Positions 8,378 through 17,428 of a stretch of 45,651 nt of DNA are shown here, in pieces. Position 1 is the first letter of the stretch. The number at the start of each line of letters is the position of its first letter. Location of the stretch: contig VJOU01000022.1 in the NCBI GenBank assembly GCA_007050995.1, positions 1-45,651 of the forward strand, written 5' to 3'. Position numbers and translations under genes: made by a program. A model generated the notes under the pieces. The model was not told the origin of the DNA and did no database searches. It worked only from the letters and a program-made list of their open reading frames with translations. The DNA is from Glycocaulis profundi (lineage in GTDB: Bacteria > Pseudomonadota > Alphaproteobacteria > Caulobacterales > Maricaulaceae).

Positions 8378-9261
8378 TGGCCGTCCTGTCAGGCATGACC
8401 GGTTTCGCCCGCGCCGAGCGCTCGGGCGAGTTCGGAACCGTCAGCGTCGAAGCCCGGTCGGTGAACGGCAAGGGGCTGGACGCCCGCGTGCGCCTGCCCC
8501 AGGGACTGGACCGGCTTGAGACGGAGTTCCGCAACCGCATCAAGGCGGCCTTCACCCGCGGCTCGGTGGCCGTGAACCTGAACTTCGAGCGCGCCGACAG
8601 CGCCATGGGCCTGCAGATCGACCGCGACCTGATGCGCCGCCTGGCCGAGGCGGGCCGGGATCTGGTCGAGGAGGGGCTGGCCGCGCCCGCGCGCGTGGAC
8701 GGCCTGCTCTCCGTGCGCGGCGTGGTGCGCTCAGACGACGGCGAGCAGAGCGACGAGATCGACGCGGCCATCGACGCTGCCGCGCTGGACGCGCTGGACG
8801 CGGCGCTGGACGGGCTGAAGGACGCCCGGGCCGAGGAAGGCGCGGCCATGGGCAAGGTGCTCGCCGCTCAGGTGGGCGAGATCGAGGCCCTGACGAAAAA
8901 GGCCGCCAGCCACGCCGCCAGCCAGCCTCAGGCGATCCGCGACCGGGTGAAGGCGAAGTTCGACGAGTTGCTGCCCCAGGGGCTCGACCCCGACCGGCTG
9001 GCCCAGGAAGCCGCCGCGCTGGCGGTCCGGGCGGACGTGCGCGAGGAGCTCGACCGGCTGGACGCCCATGTCGAGGCCGCCCGCGCGCTGCTGAAAGCCG
9101 GCAGCCCGGCGGGACGCAAGCTCGATTTCCTGGCCCAGGAGTTCAACCGCGAGGCCAACACGCTGTGCTCGAAGGCCGCCGACCGGGCGCTGACCGAGAT
9201 CGGGCTGGCCCTCAAACACGCCGTGGACCAGCTCCGCGAGCAGGTCCAGAACGTCGAATAG
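8377..9261 (+). CDS. YicC family endoribonuclease-like protein
   Basis: A 294-residue member of the YicC/YloC family, hexameric proteins reported as endoribonucleases that act on small or structured RNAs in E. coli and Bacillus. Recognisable features are the N-terminus SGMTGFARAE, the segment VEARSVNGKGLDARVRLPQGL, and the highly conserved C-terminus GRKLDFLAQEFNREANTLCSKA followed by LTEIGLALKHAVDQLREQVQNVE. The start codon overlaps the mltG stop (TGATG), and gmk follows after 11 bases. The RNA substrate in this organism is unknown. Confidence 0.92.
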   Translation: MAVLSGMTGFARAERSGEFGTVSVEARSVNGKGLDARVRLPQGLDRLETEFRNRIKAAFTRGSVAVNLNFERADSAMGLQIDRDLMRRLAEAGRDLVEEGLAAPARVDGLLSVRGVVRSDDGEQSDEIDAAIDAAALDALDAALDGLKDARAEEGAAMGKVLAAQVGEIEALTKKAASHAASQPQAIRDRVKAKFDELLPQGLDPDRLAQEAAALAVRADVREELDRLDAHVEAARALLKAGSPAGRKLDFLAQEFNREANTLCSKAADRALTEIGLALKHAVDQLREQVQNVE

Positions 9262-9272
9262 GGGGAAACGCC

Positions 9273-9932
9273 ATGCCCATGAGCCATCTGTCCGGGCCGG
9301 TCTTCCGCGGCCGCCGCCGAGGCCTGATGCTGGTGCTGTCCAGCCCCTCGGGCGCGGGCAAGACCACGCTGTCGCGCCGCCTGATTTCGATGAACCCCGA
9401 CGTGGTGCTGTCGATCTCGGCGACCACCCGCCCGCCGCGCCCCGGCGAGGTGGACGGGCAGGACTATTATTTCATGAGCGAGGCGGACTTCCTCGCCAAG
9501 GCCGAGAACGACGAGTTCTACGAATACGCCCGCGTGTTCGGCCATTATTACGGCACGCCGAAAGGTCCGGTGGAGGAAGCGCTGGAGGACGGCCGGGACG
9601 TGGTCTTCGACGTGGATTGGCAGGGCGGGCGCGCGCTGGCGGCCGGGGCGGAGAAGGACACGGTGAAGGTGTTCATCCTGCCGCCCTCGCTCACCCTGCT
9701 GCGCGACCGGCTGACCAAGCGGGCGCAGGATTCCGAGGACGTGATCGACGGGCGCATGGCGCGCGCCAAGAACGAGATCGAGCACTGGAACGAGTATGAC
9801 TACGTTATCCTCAACGACGACTTCTCCGAGGCCCTCGAGCGCCTGTCTCTGATCCTTCACGCCGAACGCCTGCGCCGGGTCCGTCACCCGTGGCTGGAAG
9901 GCTTCGTCGAGGAGCTGATGAAGGAGGGGTGA
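9273..9932 (+). CDS. gmk: guanylate kinase
   Basis: Converts GMP (and dGMP) to the diphosphate with ATP. The P-loop is SSPSGAGKTT (Lys30 binds phosphate), followed by the GMP-binding segment SISATTRPPRPGE and DGQDYYFMSEADF. The core VFDVDWQGGRAL and the lid region RLTKRAQDSEDVIDGRM are characteristic. The product is 219 residues. The chosen ATG is the first of two (MPMSHL) after a GGGGG tract, and the second, two codons on, is also possible. It is the last gene of the seven-gene plus-strand block. Confidence 0.96.
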   Translation: MPMSHLSGPVFRGRRRGLMLVLSSPSGAGKTTLSRRLISMNPDVVLSISATTRPPRPGEVDGQDYYFMSEADFLAKAENDEFYEYARVFGHYYGTPKGPVEEALEDGRDVVFDVDWQGGRALAAGAEKDTVKVFILPPSLTLLRDRLTKRAQDSEDVIDGRMARAKNEIEHWNEYDYVILNDDFSEALERLSLILHAERLRRVRHPWLEGFVEELMKEG

Positions 9933-9949
9933 TCCCCGACTTCAAGCCG

Positions 9950-9978
9950 TTGGACAGCCCGCCGCCGCGCGATTAGCC
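9950..9978 (+). promoter_or_regulatory. possible promoter of the S9 peptidase gene
   Basis: TTGGAC (9950-9955) and TTAGCC (9973-9978) are separated by 17 bases, 32 bases before the start codon. The -35 element is plausible but the -10 match is weak, so this is tentative. Confidence 0.25.
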
Positions 9979-10009
9979 TCGCCTTTCCACAAGACAGGGA
10001 GGCGCGGGC

Positions 10010-11914
10010 ATGCACACCGGATTGATCGCAGCGGGTCTCGTTCTGGCCGGATCGGCGGCCTTCGCCGCGCAGGAGCCGCGCGAGGTTACCCGCCATGACG
10101 CGGAAGCGTTTTTCCTGACCACCAGCTATGGCCTGCCGGGCTCGTCCGCCCACGCTTTCGAGGCGGAGACGGGCGATCTGCTGGTCAGCTCCGACGAGAC
10201 CGGGGTGTTCAACGCTTACAGGATGGACCCCGCCACAGGCGAGATGGAAGCGCTGACGACTTCGGACACCGACGCGGTGTTCGCGGTGAGCTGGTTTCCC
10301 GCCGACGGACGCGTGCTGGTCACCGCCGACGAGGGCGGGAACGAGCTGAACCACGTCTATGTGCGCGAGCTGGACGGCACGCTGACTGATCTGACTCCGG
10401 GCGAGGCGGTCAAGGCGCAGTTCGTGAGCTGGACCGAGAGCGGCGACGCCTTCTGGGTCTCCACCAACGAGCGCGACGGTCAGGCCTTCGACCTCTACGC
10501 CTACGCCACCGACGGCTATGAGCGGGAGCTGGTGTTCGAGAACACCGAGGCCTTCCAGCCCGGACCGGTCAGCCCCGACGGGCGCTGGCTGTCGCTGGTG
10601 CGGAACGTCAGCTCGGCGGACAGCGACATCTATCTGGTCGATCTGAGCGCGGACAGCCCCGAGCCGGTGCTGATCACCGAGCATGAGGGCGACATCGCGT
10701 ATTCGCCCTACACCTTCACCGCCGACAGCACGGCGCTGGTCTATGCCACCAACGAGCATGGCGAGTTCAACCAGGCCTGGACCTACGATCTGGAGACCGG
10801 AGAGCGCGCGCCCCTGATCGAGGCGGACTGGGACGTGTCCTACGTCACCTTCTCGCCTTCGGGCCGCTACCGGGTCAGCGCGATCAATGCGGACGGCCGG
10901 ACCGAGGCGACGATCACCGACACCTCCAGCGGCGAGCCGGTGGCCCTGCCCGAGCTGCCGCGCGGCGACCTGCTCAGCGTGCGCTTCGACCGGAGCGAGG
11001 ACCGGATCGCCTTCCTGATCAACGCGTCCACCTCGCCGTCCAACATCCATGTGGTCGAGCTGGCGACGGGCAATCACGCCCAGCTCACCGACGCGCTCAA
11101 TCCCGCCATCGATGAGAACGATCTCGTGGTGGCCGAAGTGGCGAGGTTCAACAGCTTCGACGGGGTGGAGATCCCCGGCATCCTTTACCGCCCTCACGAG
11201 GCCAGCGCGGACAATCCCGTTCCCGCGGTGATCTGGGTGCATGGCGGGCCGGGCGGACAGAGCCGGGACGGCTACAACGCCATGATCCAGCACCTGGCCA
11301 ATCACGGGTATGCCGTCTACGCGGCGAACAACCGGGGCAGCTCGGGCTACGGCAAGACCTTCTATCACATGGACGATCGCCGACACGGCGAGGAGGACCT
11401 GCGCGACATCGTGGCCGCGGGCGACTGGATGCGGTCCCTCGACTGGGTGGACGGCGAGCGGGTGGCGGTGATGGGCGGCTCCTATGGCGGGTTCATGACC
11501 GCGGCGGCGCTGGCCTTCCACCCCGAAGCCTTCGAGGCGGGCATCAACATCTTCGGCGTGACCAACTGGGTGCGCACGCTCCAGTCCATCCCGCCCTGGT
11601 GGGGTTCGTTCCGCGATTCGCTCTATGATGAGATGGGCGACCCGTTCGAGGACGAGGAGCGCCTGCGGGCCATCTCCCCGCTCTTCCACGCGGGCAACAT
11701 CGTGCGGCCCATGCTGGTCATCCAGGGGGCGAACGATCCGCGCGTTCTTCAGGTGGAGAGCGACGAACTGGTCGAGGCCGCCCGCGAGGCGGGCGCGGAG
11801 GTCGAATACGTGATCTTCCCGGATGAAGGACATGGATTCCTGCGCCGGGAGAACCGGATCACCGCCTCAGACGCTTATGTGGAGTTCCTGAACACCCACC
11901 TGCGGGGCGAATAG
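10010..11914 (+). CDS. exported S9 family (prolyl oligopeptidase-type) peptidase
   Basis: A 634-residue serine peptidase with a signal peptide (about residues 1-20, cleavage near AFA-AQ), a seven-bladed beta-propeller region (about 40-370, with DPATGE, SPDGRW and SPSGRY-type blade motifs) and a C-terminal alpha/beta-hydrolase domain. The catalytic triad is visible: Ser491 in GGSYGGF, Asp576 in GANDPRV and His608 in DEGHGF. The oxyanion region HGGPGGQSRDGYN is typical. Such enzymes act on short peptides in the periplasm or outside the cell. It lies between gmk and the DUF2254 gene, breaking the usual gmk/rsmA adjacency. Confidence 0.93.
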   Translation: MHTGLIAAGLVLAGSAAFAAQEPREVTRHDAEAFFLTTSYGLPGSSAHAFEAETGDLLVSSDETGVFNAYRMDPATGEMEALTTSDTDAVFAVSWFPADGRVLVTADEGGNELNHVYVRELDGTLTDLTPGEAVKAQFVSWTESGDAFWVSTNERDGQAFDLYAYATDGYERELVFENTEAFQPGPVSPDGRWLSLVRNVSSADSDIYLVDLSADSPEPVLITEHEGDIAYSPYTFTADSTALVYATNEHGEFNQAWTYDLETGERAPLIEADWDVSYVTFSPSGRYRVSAINADGRTEATITDTSSGEPVALPELPRGDLLSVRFDRSEDRIAFLINASTSPSNIHVVELATGNHAQLTDALNPAIDENDLVVAEVARFNSFDGVEIPGILYRPHEASADNPVPAVIWVHGGPGGQSRDGYNAMIQHLANHGYAVYAANNRGSSGYGKTFYHMDDRRHGEEDLRDIVAAGDWMRSLDWVDGERVAVMGGSYGGFMTAAALAFHPEAFEAGINIFGVTNWVRTLQSIPPWWGSFRDSLYDEMGDPFEDEERLRAISPLFHAGNIVRPMLVIQGANDPRVLQVESDELVEAAREAGAEVEYVIFPDEGHGFLRRENRITASDAYVEFLNTHLRGE

Positions 11915-11939
11915 GACTTCACAGCGAAAGGCCGGAATC

Positions 11940-13181
11940 ATGATCTCCAAGCTGGGCTTCAAGGCCCTGCGCGTGCTGCGCTCGATCTGGTTCAGGCCCG
12001 CGCTCTACGCCTTCGCGGCGGCGGCCATTCTGGCGCTGACGCCGGTGCTCGAACCGCTCATCCCCGATGACTGGGCCGATCTGATCGGCGACGGCGCGGT
12101 CAAGGACATCCTCGACATTCTGGCGGGCACGATGCTGGCGGTGGCGATCTTCTCGCTGTCCACCATGGTCGCCGCCTTCCAGATGGCGACCGGCCAGGCC
12201 ACGCCGCGCGCCCGAGCGCTGGTCACGCGCGACCCGGTGGCCCAGAACGCCATCGCCACCTTCATCGGCGCCTTCCTGTTCTCCATGGTCGGGATCATCG
12301 GGCTGGCGGGCCAGTACTACTCCGACGCGGGCCGCTTCATCCTGCTGGTCTTCTCGGTCATCCTCATCATCATCGTGGTGGCCACCCTGATCTCGTGGAT
12401 CATGCGCCTGTCCTCGCTGGGCGGAGTGGGCGAGGCGGCCGACCGGCTGGAGGAAGCGACTCGCGACGGCTTTCTGGCCTATCGCCGCCTGCTGTCGCTC
12501 GGCCGCGCGGTGGACGGCCCGCCCGAGAGCTTCGCGGACGTTCCGGCCCAGGCCATCGGCTATGTCCAGCACGTCGATGGCGAGACGCTGGGCGGGCATG
12601 CGGAAAAGTGGGGCGTGGAGATCTGCATTCTGGCCCTGCCCGGCGCCTATGCGGGCACGGCCACGCCGCTGGCGTCGTCCAGCCGCCCGCTCAGCGAGGC
12701 GGAGGCGGACTGCGTGCGGGCCTGCTTCATCGTGGGCGGTGACAGGACGTTCGAGCTCGACCCCCGCTTCGGTCTGATCGTGCTCGCCGAGATCGCCCAG
12801 CGCGCGCTGTCGCCCGCGGTCAACGACCCGGGCACCGCCATCGACATCATCGGGACCAGCGTGCGCGCGCTGGCCCAGTGCCCGGTGGGCCAGCCGTCCG
12901 AGGAGGCGCGATGCGCGGGCCTGCTCATCGCGGACTTCAACGCCGAAGACTTCGTCATCGACGCGTTCCGCGTGATCGGGCGGGACGGGGCGGGTCTGCT
13001 GGAAGTGGCCATCCGGCTCCAGAAGGGGCTCGGCCTGCTGGCGCGGGAGAAGCCGGACGTGTTCGCGGACGCCTGCCGGGCGATGGCCGACGAAGCGTTC
13101 GAGCGCTCCAAGGCCGCGATGACGCTGGAGGCGGACATCGAGGCGCTCCGGACGGCCCGCCGCGAGGCGTTCGAGGCCTAG
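11940..13181 (+). CDS. DUF2254 family membrane protein
   Basis: A 413-residue protein of a conserved family with no assigned function. Four membrane helices lie in the first 155 residues (about 20-37, 61-80, 103-123 and 131-154), followed by a ~250-residue soluble domain. Family-typical segments are IFSLSTMVAAFQMATGQATPRA and, in the soluble part, RFGLIVLAEIAQRALSPAVNDPGTA. It starts 25 bases after the S9 peptidase and may be cotranscribed. Its stop overlaps the convergent rsmA stop by four bases (the shared CTAG at 13178-13181). Confidence 0.85.
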   Translation: MISKLGFKALRVLRSIWFRPALYAFAAAAILALTPVLEPLIPDDWADLIGDGAVKDILDILAGTMLAVAIFSLSTMVAAFQMATGQATPRARALVTRDPVAQNAIATFIGAFLFSMVGIIGLAGQYYSDAGRFILLVFSVILIIIVVATLISWIMRLSSLGGVGEAADRLEEATRDGFLAYRRLLSLGRAVDGPPESFADVPAQAIGYVQHVDGETLGGHAEKWGVEICILALPGAYAGTATPLASSSRPLSEAEADCVRACFIVGGDRTFELDPRFGLIVLAEIAQRALSPAVNDPGTAIDIIGTSVRALAQCPVGQPSEEARCAGLLIADFNAEDFVIDAFRVIGRDGAGLLEVAIRLQKGLGLLAREKPDVFADACRAMADEAFERSKAAMTLEADIEALRTARREAFEA

Positions 13182-14026
13182 CGCGCCGCGCGCCAGGCCC
13201 GCGCCAGCGCCATGAATCCCGCCGGACCCACAGTCTCAGCCCGCGCGCCGGGATCGATGCCGCAGCCTGTCAGAAGCTCTTCGGCGCTGGCCTTCGTCTG
13301 CCCCGCGGCGGCGGCCATGGAGCGGCGCAGGGTCTTGCGGCGCTGGCCGAAGGCGCTTTCGGTCACGGTCTTGAGCGCAGACAGATCGTCGAAGCGCTCG
13401 GTCTCGGGCAGGGGTTCGAGCACCACCACCGCGCTGTCCACTTTCGGCGGCGGAGTGAAGGCGCGGGCGGGCACGGTGAAGGCGTAGCGGGCCTTCGCGC
13501 GGGCGGCGACGAGGATGCCCAGGCGGCCATAGGCGTCCTGCCCGGGCCGCGCCACGATCCGCTCGGCGACTTCCTTCTGGAACATCAGCACCAGCCGCGA
13601 CCACCATACAGGCTCGGCCTCCAGCCACTTGATCAGAAGCGCCGTGCCCACATTGTAGGGCAGGTTGGACGCCACCATGCGCAGGCCGTCGGGCCTCAGG
13701 GCGGGCTCGTCCACGGTCAGCGCGTCGGCTTCGACAGCATGCAGGCGCCCCGGATAGGCCGCCGCGATCTGGTCGAGGGCGGGGATGAAGCGGCGGTCCT
13801 TCTCGATGGCGACCACCGCGCCCGCGCCTTCAGAAAGCAGGGCGCGGGTCAGCCCGCCGGGACCGGGGCCGACCTCGAACACGGTCGCCTCGGCCATGTC
13901 TCCGCACAGACGGGCGATCTTGGCGGTCAGGTTCAGGTCCAGCAGGTAGTTCTGGCCAAACCGCTTGTCAGCGCCCAGCGCGTGCTCGGCGATGACCTCG
14001 CGCAGCGGGGGCAGGGCGTCGCTCAT
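13178..14026 (-). CDS. rsmA: 16S rRNA (adenine1518/1519-N6) dimethyltransferase
   Basis: RsmA (KsgA) dimethylates the two adjacent adenines in helix 45 late in 30S assembly. The 282-residue protein shows LGADKRFGQNYLLDLN at the N-terminus, the SAM motif VFEVGPGPGGLTRALL, an acidic motif VAIEKD and the catalytic NLPY tetrad in SNLPYNVGTAL. FTPPPKVDSAVV near the middle and a C-terminal helical domain complete the family pattern. The start ATG overlaps the pdxA stop (ATGA), so this is the last gene of lptF-lptG-surA-pdxA-rsmA. A longer reading upstream lacks homology. Confidence 0.97.
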   Translation of the reverse strand: MSDALPPLREVIAEHALGADKRFGQNYLLDLNLTAKIARLCGDMAEATVFEVGPGPGGLTRALLSEGAGAVVAIEKDRRFIPALDQIAAAYPGRLHAVEADALTVDEPALRPDGLRMVASNLPYNVGTALLIKWLEAEPVWWSRLVLMFQKEVAERIVARPGQDAYGRLGILVAARAKARYAFTVPARAFTPPPKVDSAVVVLEPLPETERFDDLSALKTVTESAFGQRRKTLRRSMAAAAGQTKASAEELLTGCGIDPGARAETVGPAGFMALARAWRAAR

Positions 14027-15018
14027 GCCGCCTGCCTCGCGACGGCCATGTCCGCGGCCAAGCGGATGGCGGCGATCAGGCTGTCGGGCCGGGCGACGCC
14101 GCGGCCCGCGATGTCGAAGGCGGTGCCGTGATCGGGCGAGGTGCGCACCACCGGCAGGCCCAGCGTGACGTTCACTCCGCCATGGAAGTCCAGCGTCTTG
14201 ACCGGGATCAGTCCCTGATCGTGGTACAGGCACACCGCCGCGTCATAGCCCGCCCGCGCCTCGGCATGGAACATCGTGTCGGGCGGCAGAGGGCCGGAGA
14301 TGTCGACGCCCTCGGCCCGCAGGGTCTCCAGGGCGGGGGCGAGAATGTCGATCTCCTCACGGCCCATCGTTCCGCCTTCGCCCGCATGGGGGTTCAGCCC
14401 CGCCAGCGCCAGCCGGGGGCGGGCAATGGCGAAGTCGCGCTTCAGCGCCTCGTGAGTCACCCGCGCGACATGGCCGACCCTGTCCGGGCTCAGCGACGCG
14501 ATGGCGTCCTTCAGGGGCTGGTGGATGGTCGCCAGCGTCACCTTCAGTTCGGGACAGGCGAGCATCATCACCGGCCCGCGCGCGCCCTCGAAGGGCGCAG
14601 ATTTGGTGAGCGCGGCTATGAATTCGGTATGGCCCGGATGGGCGAAGCCCGCCTTGTAGAGCACGGCCTTGGAGATGGGGCAGGTGACCACGCCAGAGGC
14701 TTCCCCCGACAGCGCCGCCGCCACGGCGTTTTCGATGGCGGCGATGGTCGCGCGGGCGGGGTCGGCAGCCTCGACGGGAATCAGGGGCAGGGCGCGCGCG
14801 AAGACGGCGGCGGCCTCGTCGTTACTGGAGATCGCTTGGGGCGCGGGCAGGCCGAGCATCGCTGCGCAGGCGGCCATCACGGCAGGGGCGGCGTGGATGG
14901 CGAAGGCGGGGCCGGTGTCTTTCAGGGCGGCCCAGGCCTTAAGCGCGATTTCCGGGCCGATCCCGCCCGGATCGCCCATGGTCAGGGCGAGCGGGGCGGC
15001 TGAGGCCGATCCGCTCAC
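14023..15018 (-). CDS. pdxA: 4-hydroxythreonine-4-phosphate dehydrogenase
   Basis: PdxA oxidises 4-phosphohydroxy-L-threonine in the DXP-dependent pyridoxal phosphate pathway. The 331-residue chain has LTMGDPGGIGPEIALKA at the N-terminus, CPISKAVLYKAGFAHPGHTEFIA, LNPHAGEGGTMGREE and CLYHDQGLIPVKTLDF, which carry the metal-binding His residues and the substrate site. The start is a GTG overlapping the surA stop (GTGA), so translation is probably coupled. It sits between surA and rsmA as in many proteobacteria. Confidence 0.96.
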   Translation of the reverse strand: MSGSASAAPLALTMGDPGGIGPEIALKAWAALKDTGPAFAIHAAPAVMAACAAMLGLPAPQAISSNDEAAAVFARALPLIPVEAADPARATIAAIENAVAAALSGEASGVVTCPISKAVLYKAGFAHPGHTEFIAALTKSAPFEGARGPVMMLACPELKVTLATIHQPLKDAIASLSPDRVGHVARVTHEALKRDFAIARPRLALAGLNPHAGEGGTMGREEIDILAPALETLRAEGVDISGPLPPDTMFHAEARAGYDAAVCLYHDQGLIPVKTLDFHGGVNVTLGLPVVRTSPDHGTAFDIAGRGVARPDSLIAAIRLAADMAVARQAA

Positions 15019-16259
15019 CGGACCTCGACGGTCGCGCTGTTGCGCAGGTCCCGCAGCCAGCGGCGGGCGGCGAGGCTGAGCTGCTGGTTCCTCAGCTCGC
15101 TCTCGATCTGCTGGGTGGTGGGAATGCCGGCGCCGGCCATCTGGCGGTCGCAGACCACGAAGATCTGAAGGCCTGCGGCGGTCTCGACCACTTCAGTCGC
15201 CTGACCGGCTTCGACCCCGGCCAGGGCTTCGCGGATCTGGGCGATCAGTCCGCCAGCCGCGATGCTGCCCAGATCGGTGGTCACGGCGCCCTCGACGCCT
15301 TCGGTGGCCGACGACAGGTTCTGGCAGCCCTGGATGCGGCCTCGGGCCTGTTCAAGCTGGCCGCGTGTGGCGTCGGTGACCCGCGAGGCGGGCACGGTGA
15401 TCTGCTGCAGGGTGAACTGCTCGGAGACCTGACCGTCGCGGGCGTCAATGAGGGCGACGATCATGTAGCCGCCCGACACGCGGATCGGGTTCGAAATCTG
15501 ACCGGGCTGCATCTGGCGCACGTTCTGGGCGACCTGAGGCCGCAGCTGTTCGGCGGTCAGCCAGCCCGCGTCGCCGCCCGAAGCGGAGGTGGGGGCGTCG
15601 GAGAACTGCTGGGCGACCGCAGGGAAGGGCGCGCCCTGGCTGAGCTGGGTGTAGATGGTTTCAATGCGCTGCTCGGCGGCCTCTTCCGACCCGGTGGCCG
15701 GCAGGGCGACATAGATTTCGGCCACGCGGTACTGCGCCTCCGCGGCGCTTTCGGTGATGCGGGCCAGGGTGGTGGCGATCTGGGCGTCAGACACGCGGAT
15801 GCGCGAGTTGTAGCGGCCGCTGACGAGATACTGCCAGGTGATCTCGGCGCGGATCTGGCGGCGCAGGGTCTCGATGCCGATGCCGGCGCCGTCCAGCTCC
15901 TGCTGGATCTGGGCCACGGTCGCGCCGTTGCGCGCGGCCATGTCCGCCAGCGCTTCATCGACTTCCTCGGTGTCGACGACGAGGTCGAACTCGGCGGCGG
16001 TCTGGATCTGGAGGGATTCCTCGATCAGGCCGCGCAGGGCCTGCTCCTGAACCTGGATCAGCACTTCCTCGGAGGGCTGCACGCCCGCCGAGAAGATGAT
16101 CAGGCGCATGCGGTCGCGCACGTCCACGGTCGTGATCGGCTCGTCGTTGACGACGGCGGCCACGCCCTCGACCTGCTGGGCCTGGACCACAGGCGCGGCC
16201 AGCCCCAGCGCAGCCAGGACCAGAATGGATCGAAACGCGTTTGCAAACGCCATTGGCAC
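15015..16259 (-). CDS. surA: periplasmic peptidyl-prolyl isomerase, SurA-like chaperone
   Basis: A chaperone for outer-membrane proteins in the periplasm. The 414-residue precursor has a signal peptide (about 1-27, cleavage near VQA-QQ), a SurA N-terminal helical domain beginning GVAAVVNDEPITTVDVRDRMR, and one clear parvulin domain at about 170-275 (FPAVAQQFSDAPTSASGGDAG and ISNPIRVSGGYMIVAL). The C-terminal part is SurA-like but a second parvulin domain is weak. The start could be two codons later at MAFANAF. It lies 74 bases after lptG, where many relatives carry lptD, and overlaps pdxA by four bases. Confidence 0.88.
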   Translation of the reverse strand: MPMAFANAFRSILVLAALGLAAPVVQAQQVEGVAAVVNDEPITTVDVRDRMRLIIFSAGVQPSEEVLIQVQEQALRGLIEESLQIQTAAEFDLVVDTEEVDEALADMAARNGATVAQIQQELDGAGIGIETLRRQIRAEITWQYLVSGRYNSRIRVSDAQIATTLARITESAAEAQYRVAEIYVALPATGSEEAAEQRIETIYTQLSQGAPFPAVAQQFSDAPTSASGGDAGWLTAEQLRPQVAQNVRQMQPGQISNPIRVSGGYMIVALIDARDGQVSEQFTLQQITVPASRVTDATRGQLEQARGRIQGCQNLSSATEGVEGAVTTDLGSIAAGGLIAQIREALAGVEAGQATEVVETAAGLQIFVVCDRQMAGAGIPTTQQIESELRNQQLSLAARRWLRDLRNSATVEVR

Positions 16260-16333
16260 GTATTCCCGCTCGGGTTCAGGGCGAAGATACCGATCATGCG
16301 CGCCGAGGCAATCGCCCGGCGCCGTCCGTTCCT

Positions 16334-17428
16334 TCAGCCGTCCTCGGTTGTGGCTATGTACAGAAGTCCGCCGAGCACGAAAACCGCCGGGGCTGTCCAG
16401 ACCGCCGTGACGGGATCCAGCGTGCCCGCCGAGCCCAGCCCGGTCAGCAGCTCCTGCAGGAAGTAAAGGATGAAACCGCCCAGTCCGCCCGCGAACGCGA
16501 AGGCCGCCGCCCCGCCCAGGCGCACGAGCCTGAGTGTGGCGACAACACCCAGCAGCGCGGCGGCGGCCATCATCAGCGGCTGGGCGAGAAGACCCTGCCA
16601 GCGCAGCTCGTAGGTCCGTGTGGACAGGCCCGCCTGACCTGCGGAGACGATCACGTCCGGCAGCCGCCAGAAGGACACGCCTGACGGCGACCGCACGCGT
16701 TCGAACAGGGCCTGACGCCCGATGGCGGTGGGCACCCCGACCTCGCCCAGCGCCGTGGTGGCGTCCCCCGCGCGCAGCTCGCGGGCGTTTTCGAGCCGCC
16801 AGAATCCGCTGGTCAGCGCCGCCCGCTGCGCCATGAGCTGGCGGTCCAGCTCAGGCGCGCCCTGGCCGCTGGCCACGTAGAAACGGAAAACCGGGGCGGA
16901 CAGCGCGCCCGCATCCGCTTCGATCGAATCCGCGGTGATGATGACCCAGCCGTCCGGCGTCGCTTCGCGAAGCCAGACCGCGTCCCCGCCTGAGGCCGGC
17001 GCGCCGCCTTCGGCCAGAAGCGAGGCGCGGGCCGATTCGAACCGCGCGTTGGACGCCGCGCTCAGCGGGTTCAGCACCGTCGCGCTGAGAGCCCCCACGA
17101 GCAGGGCGAGGCTCACGGGCGGGGTCATGATACGCCAAGCTGACAGCCCCGAAGCGCGCATCACGATCAGCTCGCTGCGCCGGTTCAGCCGGAAGAAGGT
17201 CCACAGCACACCGAACAGGACGATGAAGGGCAGGGTGTCCTGCACCAGCAGCGGGGTCTTCAGGGCAGACAGACCCAGAATGTCGATGGCGCTGGCCTCG
17301 ACCCGCGTGCCGACGTCCCGCGAGGTTTCCACGAAGTCGATCAGCAGGATGACCGCCACGACCACCATTGCGGCGCCGAGGATGCCCGTCAGAGTCTGCC
17401 ACAGCAGATATCGGGTCAGCGTTCTCAT
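16334..17428 (-). CDS. lptG: LPS export ABC transporter permease LptG
   Basis: One of the two inner-membrane subunits of the LptB2FG motor that extracts LPS toward the outer membrane. The 364-residue protein has three N-terminal helices, a periplasmic beta-jellyroll domain (about 125-265) and three C-terminal helices. Family landmarks are TLPFIVLFGVLWTFFRLNRRSE, ELIVMRASGLS (the coupling-helix region contacting LptB) and the C-terminal GFILYFLQELLTGLG. The ATG overlaps the lptF stop (ATGA). The frame is open much further upstream as an antisense-like artefact, so the homologous start was used. Confidence 0.93.
   Translation of the reverse strand: MRTLTRYLLWQTLTGILGAAMVVVAVILLIDFVETSRDVGTRVEASAIDILGLSALKTPLLVQDTLPFIVLFGVLWTFFRLNRRSELIVMRASGLSAWRIMTPPVSLALLVGALSATVLNPLSAASNARFESARASLLAEGGAPASGGDAVWLREATPDGWVIITADSIEADAGALSAPVFRFYVASGQGAPELDRQLMAQRAALTSGFWRLENARELRAGDATTALGEVGVPTAIGRQALFERVRSPSGVSFWRLPDVIVSAGQAGLSTRTYELRWQGLLAQPLMMAAAALLGVVATLRLVRLGGAAAFAFAGGLGGFILYFLQELLTGLGSAGTLDPVTAVWTAPAVFVLGGLLYIATTEDG

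Noticed and set aside
9884-11833. A ~650-codon frame antisense to the S9 peptidase
   Set aside because: The sense frame has a signal peptide and an intact Ser-Asp-His triad; the antisense frame has no recognisable motif and is typical of GC-rich shadows.
14128-15003. A ~290-codon plus-strand frame opposite pdxA
   Set aside because: pdxA is complete with all family motifs; the opposite frame is composition-driven.
15488-15503. A GGGTTCGAAATC string resembling a tRNA T-loop
   Set aside because: It lies within the surA coding frame and no acceptor, D or anticodon arms can be formed around it.
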